Source of the DNA: Caldicellulosiruptor saccharolyticus DSM 8903
Lineage (GTDB): Bacteria > Bacillota > Thermoanaerobacteria > Caldicellulosiruptorales > Caldicellulosiruptoraceae
Length of the DNA stretch: 64,000 nt
Assembly: GCF_000016545.1 (NCBI RefSeq)
Contig: NC_009437.1
Coordinates: forward strand, 1,529,501-1,593,500
Reading direction: 5' to 3'
Below, piece by piece: positions 62,274 to 64,000 of this stretch (its first letter is position 1; every line of letters begins with the position of its first letter). The notes below the pieces were generated by a model. That model saw only the letters and a program-made list of their open reading frames with translations. It was not told the origin of the DNA and made no database searches. The position numbers and the translations under genes are program-made.

Positions 62274-62960
62274 ATGATATATATAGCAACAGGTTTTGCT
62301 GAGTTCGATATAAGGCTTTCTTCAGAAATAGAAAATTCAAAAGTGATATTCTACCGGGACTTTCTAAGACAGACAGATGACTATTCAGTAGTGGTAATTT
62401 CGACATTTTTCGACAGGCATACAAATAAGGAAGAAGACCGATCAGAGTTTATAAATCTCTTGTTTTCGTTGCGCGCAAGAGACAAAAGAGTAATTTTGCT
62501 CGTTGACGAAGATGACAGAGAAGTTTTAACAAGTGCACTTGCGCTTGGGATATACGATATAGTTATGTATCCTGCTGAAGTTTCAGATGTGGTTTACAGA
62601 ATAAAAAATCCAGCAACTTTTTCAAGCGTTAAAAGCCTGTTTGAAATGCTCAAAGTTGTTGAGCATGTAGGTTTTGAAGATGTCCTGAAGGTAAAAGACA
62701 CATTCAAAGAGAGGTTTGAAACAAAAGCAGAGCAAGAGTGCGCAAAACAGAGTAACATGGAAGATATAAAAGAAAAAGAAGTAAGTGAAGAGGTAAAAAC
62801 TACTGGCAAGGACACTTTCATACAAACAGGCTATGAAGAGGATATAAAAAGGATCTTAGCAGGGGTGCTGAGATTTCTGGGTGTAAAGAAGATACCATCT
62901 GATATTTACGAAATGCTTATTTTACTTGAAGACTCAATAGCAGACACGTATAAAAAGTGA
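62274..62960 (+). CDS. receiver-like protein preceding CpaE/TadZ
   Basis: 228 residues; N-terminal 115 residues look like a Rossmann/receiver domain without the standard phospho-acceptor set (YSVVVISTFF, KRVILLVDEDD, GIYDIVMYPAE), then an acidic coil and a helical end. TadZ/CpaE proteins have an atypical receiver fused to the ATPase; here the two seem to be separate genes. 9 bases before the ATPase gene. Confidence 0.6.
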   Translation: MIYIATGFAEFDIRLSSEIENSKVIFYRDFLRQTDDYSVVVISTFFDRHTNKEEDRSEFINLLFSLRARDKRVILLVDEDDREVLTSALALGIYDIVMYPAEVSDVVYRIKNPATFSSVKSLFEMLKVVEHVGFEDVLKVKDTFKERFETKAEQECAKQSNMEDIKEKEVSEEVKTTGKDTFIQTGYEEDIKRILAGVLRFLGVKKIPSDIYEMLILLEDSIADTYKK

Positions 62961-62969
62961 GGTGAGAGT

Positions 62970-64000
62970 ATGGGGAAAATAATTTCGATATTCAGTCCCA
63001 AAGGTGGTGTGGGGAAGACAACTCTGACACTGGCACTTGCAGAGGTTTTACAAAAAGAAGGTAAAACACTTGTTATAGAGTTTGACTTTTCACCGGGCGA
63101 TTTTGCGACTTTACTTGACGTTGACAAAACCAAAAATATTGAATTAGCAGTAGTATATGGACTGTCGTCAGCAGTTCAAAAACCGGAAGGGAAAGAATAT
63201 TTTGTTGTTGCGGGTGGTTTCCCTGAAACGCACGAAAAAATAAATGCAGAACAGATAAAAAATCTTTTGAGTGAAGCAAGAAATAATTTTGACTTTATAC
63301 TTTTTGATATTCAGCCGGGACTTGTTGAAAGATCAATTGACGTTTTAAATAACAGTGATAAGGTTCTGGTAATAATCGAAAATAACCAATATGTTATTCT
63401 GAGATTTGCAAGGATAATTCGGTATATTTCAACAAGGATAAAAGATTTGTCAAAGGTTTTCATTGTGGTCAACAAAGCAAATCCAAGACAAAAAATTTGT
63501 ATACCAGACGAGATAACAGGGGAAATAATTCCATGGTGCGGTAGACTGCATGAACCTTGGGATAGAAAGATTGTTTTTCATGTTGAAAGACTAAAACAAA
63601 AACTTTTGGAGCACAGGTTTACAGATACTGAGAAGTTAATTGAATTTACAAACGAAATACTTAGAAAGCACAATATTAATGTAAGTACACAGTACGGTGA
63701 GGTGAAAGATGGCATGATATATATAATGACAAATATACAGAGTCTTGATGACCTTCTCAAGAACAGGTTTACAGACTTTGTGACAGACGATATATCAAAA
63801 TCAAGAATACAAGTTCTTATGTGTGAAGATAAACAAAAGATAGATGAAGCAGCAAGAATACAGGGTTTTAAGATAGTTTTGACATCTTATGAGCTTGAAA
63901 GATACGCATACGAAAAAGGGTTTGAATATGTATTTGCAGGTGCAATTGAAATTCCTAAAATTACACATGCAATAGAAGATTTAATTTCGAGAGCGACAGC
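62970..64000 (+). CDS. CpaE/TadZ-like ParA ATPase (3' end outside window)
   Basis: Open to the window edge, 343 codons seen. Deviant Walker A SPKGGVGKTT (9-18), Walker A' region IEFDFSPGDF and FILFDIQPGL. The part after about 250 looks like a second receiver-like domain (IQVLMCEDKQ, IVLTSYE). In Tad systems TadZ places the pilus machine at the pole. GTGAGAG lies before the ATG. tadA, tadB and tadC-like genes are expected next. Confidence 0.78.
   Translation, partial: MGKIISIFSPKGGVGKTTLTLALAEVLQKEGKTLVIEFDFSPGDFATLLDVDKTKNIELAVVYGLSSAVQKPEGKEYFVVAGGFPETHEKINAEQIKNLLSEARNNFDFILFDIQPGLVERSIDVLNNSDKVLVIIENNQYVILRFARIIRYISTRIKDLSKVFIVVNKANPRQKICIPDEITGEIIPWCGRLHEPWDRKIVFHVERLKQKLLEHRFTDTEKLIEFTNEILRKHNINVSTQYGEVKDGMIYIMTNIQSLDDLLKNRFTDFVTDDISKSRIQVLMCEDKQKIDEAARIQGFKIVLTSYELERYAYEKGFEYVFAGAIEIPKITHAIEDLISRAT

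Larger units (their letters stand above)
21602..64000. mobile_element. integrative conjugative element, left end and body (right end outside window)
   Basis: Left border is the displaced 3' half of tRNA-Trp, with the tyrosine recombinase immediately inside and transcribed towards it. The interior carries type IV secretion genes (VirB4, VirB6-like, PrgI), VirD4, a partition locus, HU, toxin-antitoxin cargo, a Dam-type methylase and Tad pilus genes. With the tRNA on the minus strand, integration predicts an intact tRNA-Trp at the right end, beyond 64000. No relaxase was recognised in the part seen. Confidence 0.82.

Overview
The window is AT-rich and reads as a low-GC, thermophilic Firmicute, most like Caldicellulosiruptor. 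That assignment rests on gene order and protein style, not on a database search. Two parts meet at about 21.6 kb.

1-21.6 kb is ordinary chromosome. It starts inside an Lpl-type sugar ABC transporter operon (two permeases, then the binding protein). An MgtC-like protein and an Orn/Lys/Arg decarboxylase follow, then mini-RNase III, a DUF1646 membrane protein and fabZ. A convergent dnaD-like/dnaC-like pair faces fabZ. Next is the conserved run thyX-rlmB-yacP-like-sigH, then a phosphohexomutase, ddl, murI, a ywiB-like gene and argS. A CapK-like adenylating enzyme and an FMN-dependent glutamate synthase-like enzyme close this part. It covers wall precursors, translation, replication start and the early sporulation sigma factor.

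21.6-64 kb is one integrative conjugative element whose right end lies outside the window. Its left border is the displaced 3' half of a tRNA-Trp gene with three 13-bp tandem repeats, next to a tyrosine recombinase. Inside are a type IV secretion operon (small 2-TM pilin-like proteins, PrgI, a TraC-like protein, VirB4, a VirB6-like protein), a coupling ATPase (VirD4) with a replication-relaxation-like partner, an S1-domain protein, HU, and an actin-type partition locus with eight TGTAAAC iterons. A 690-bp non-coding stretch packed with perfect hairpins is a candidate oriT. No relaxase was recognised.

43-57 kb is a cargo zone: a Dam-type methylase, a truncated NurA-like gene, two toxin-antitoxin pairs (DUF4258/MqsA-like and DUF2281-like/Doc), an Xre-ImmA-PIN operon and two Rpn-nuclease genes. 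The two Rpn genes sit in a 1.7-kb block that is repeated exactly. Each block carries a strongly nested stem structure. A recurring module (promoter, about 85-nt RNA with a TACA-loop-TGTA hairpin, terminator) lies in front of five different cargo genes. This modular, self-duplicating cargo is the most novel feature I can see.

49-64 kb holds two pairs of large secreted proteins (an SLH-like one followed by an adhesin-like one), then the start of a Tad-type pilus operon: pilin-like peptide, TadE-like protein, stalk-domain protein, receiver-like protein and CpaE/TadZ ATPase. The element thus appears to pair a type IV secretion system with Tad pilus genes and surface proteins. Several genes are broken or oddly framed: a secreted protein split at a T6 run, a TraC-like gene reached across an A9 run, an HU tail fragment, a signal-peptide stump and a possible nonsense codon.
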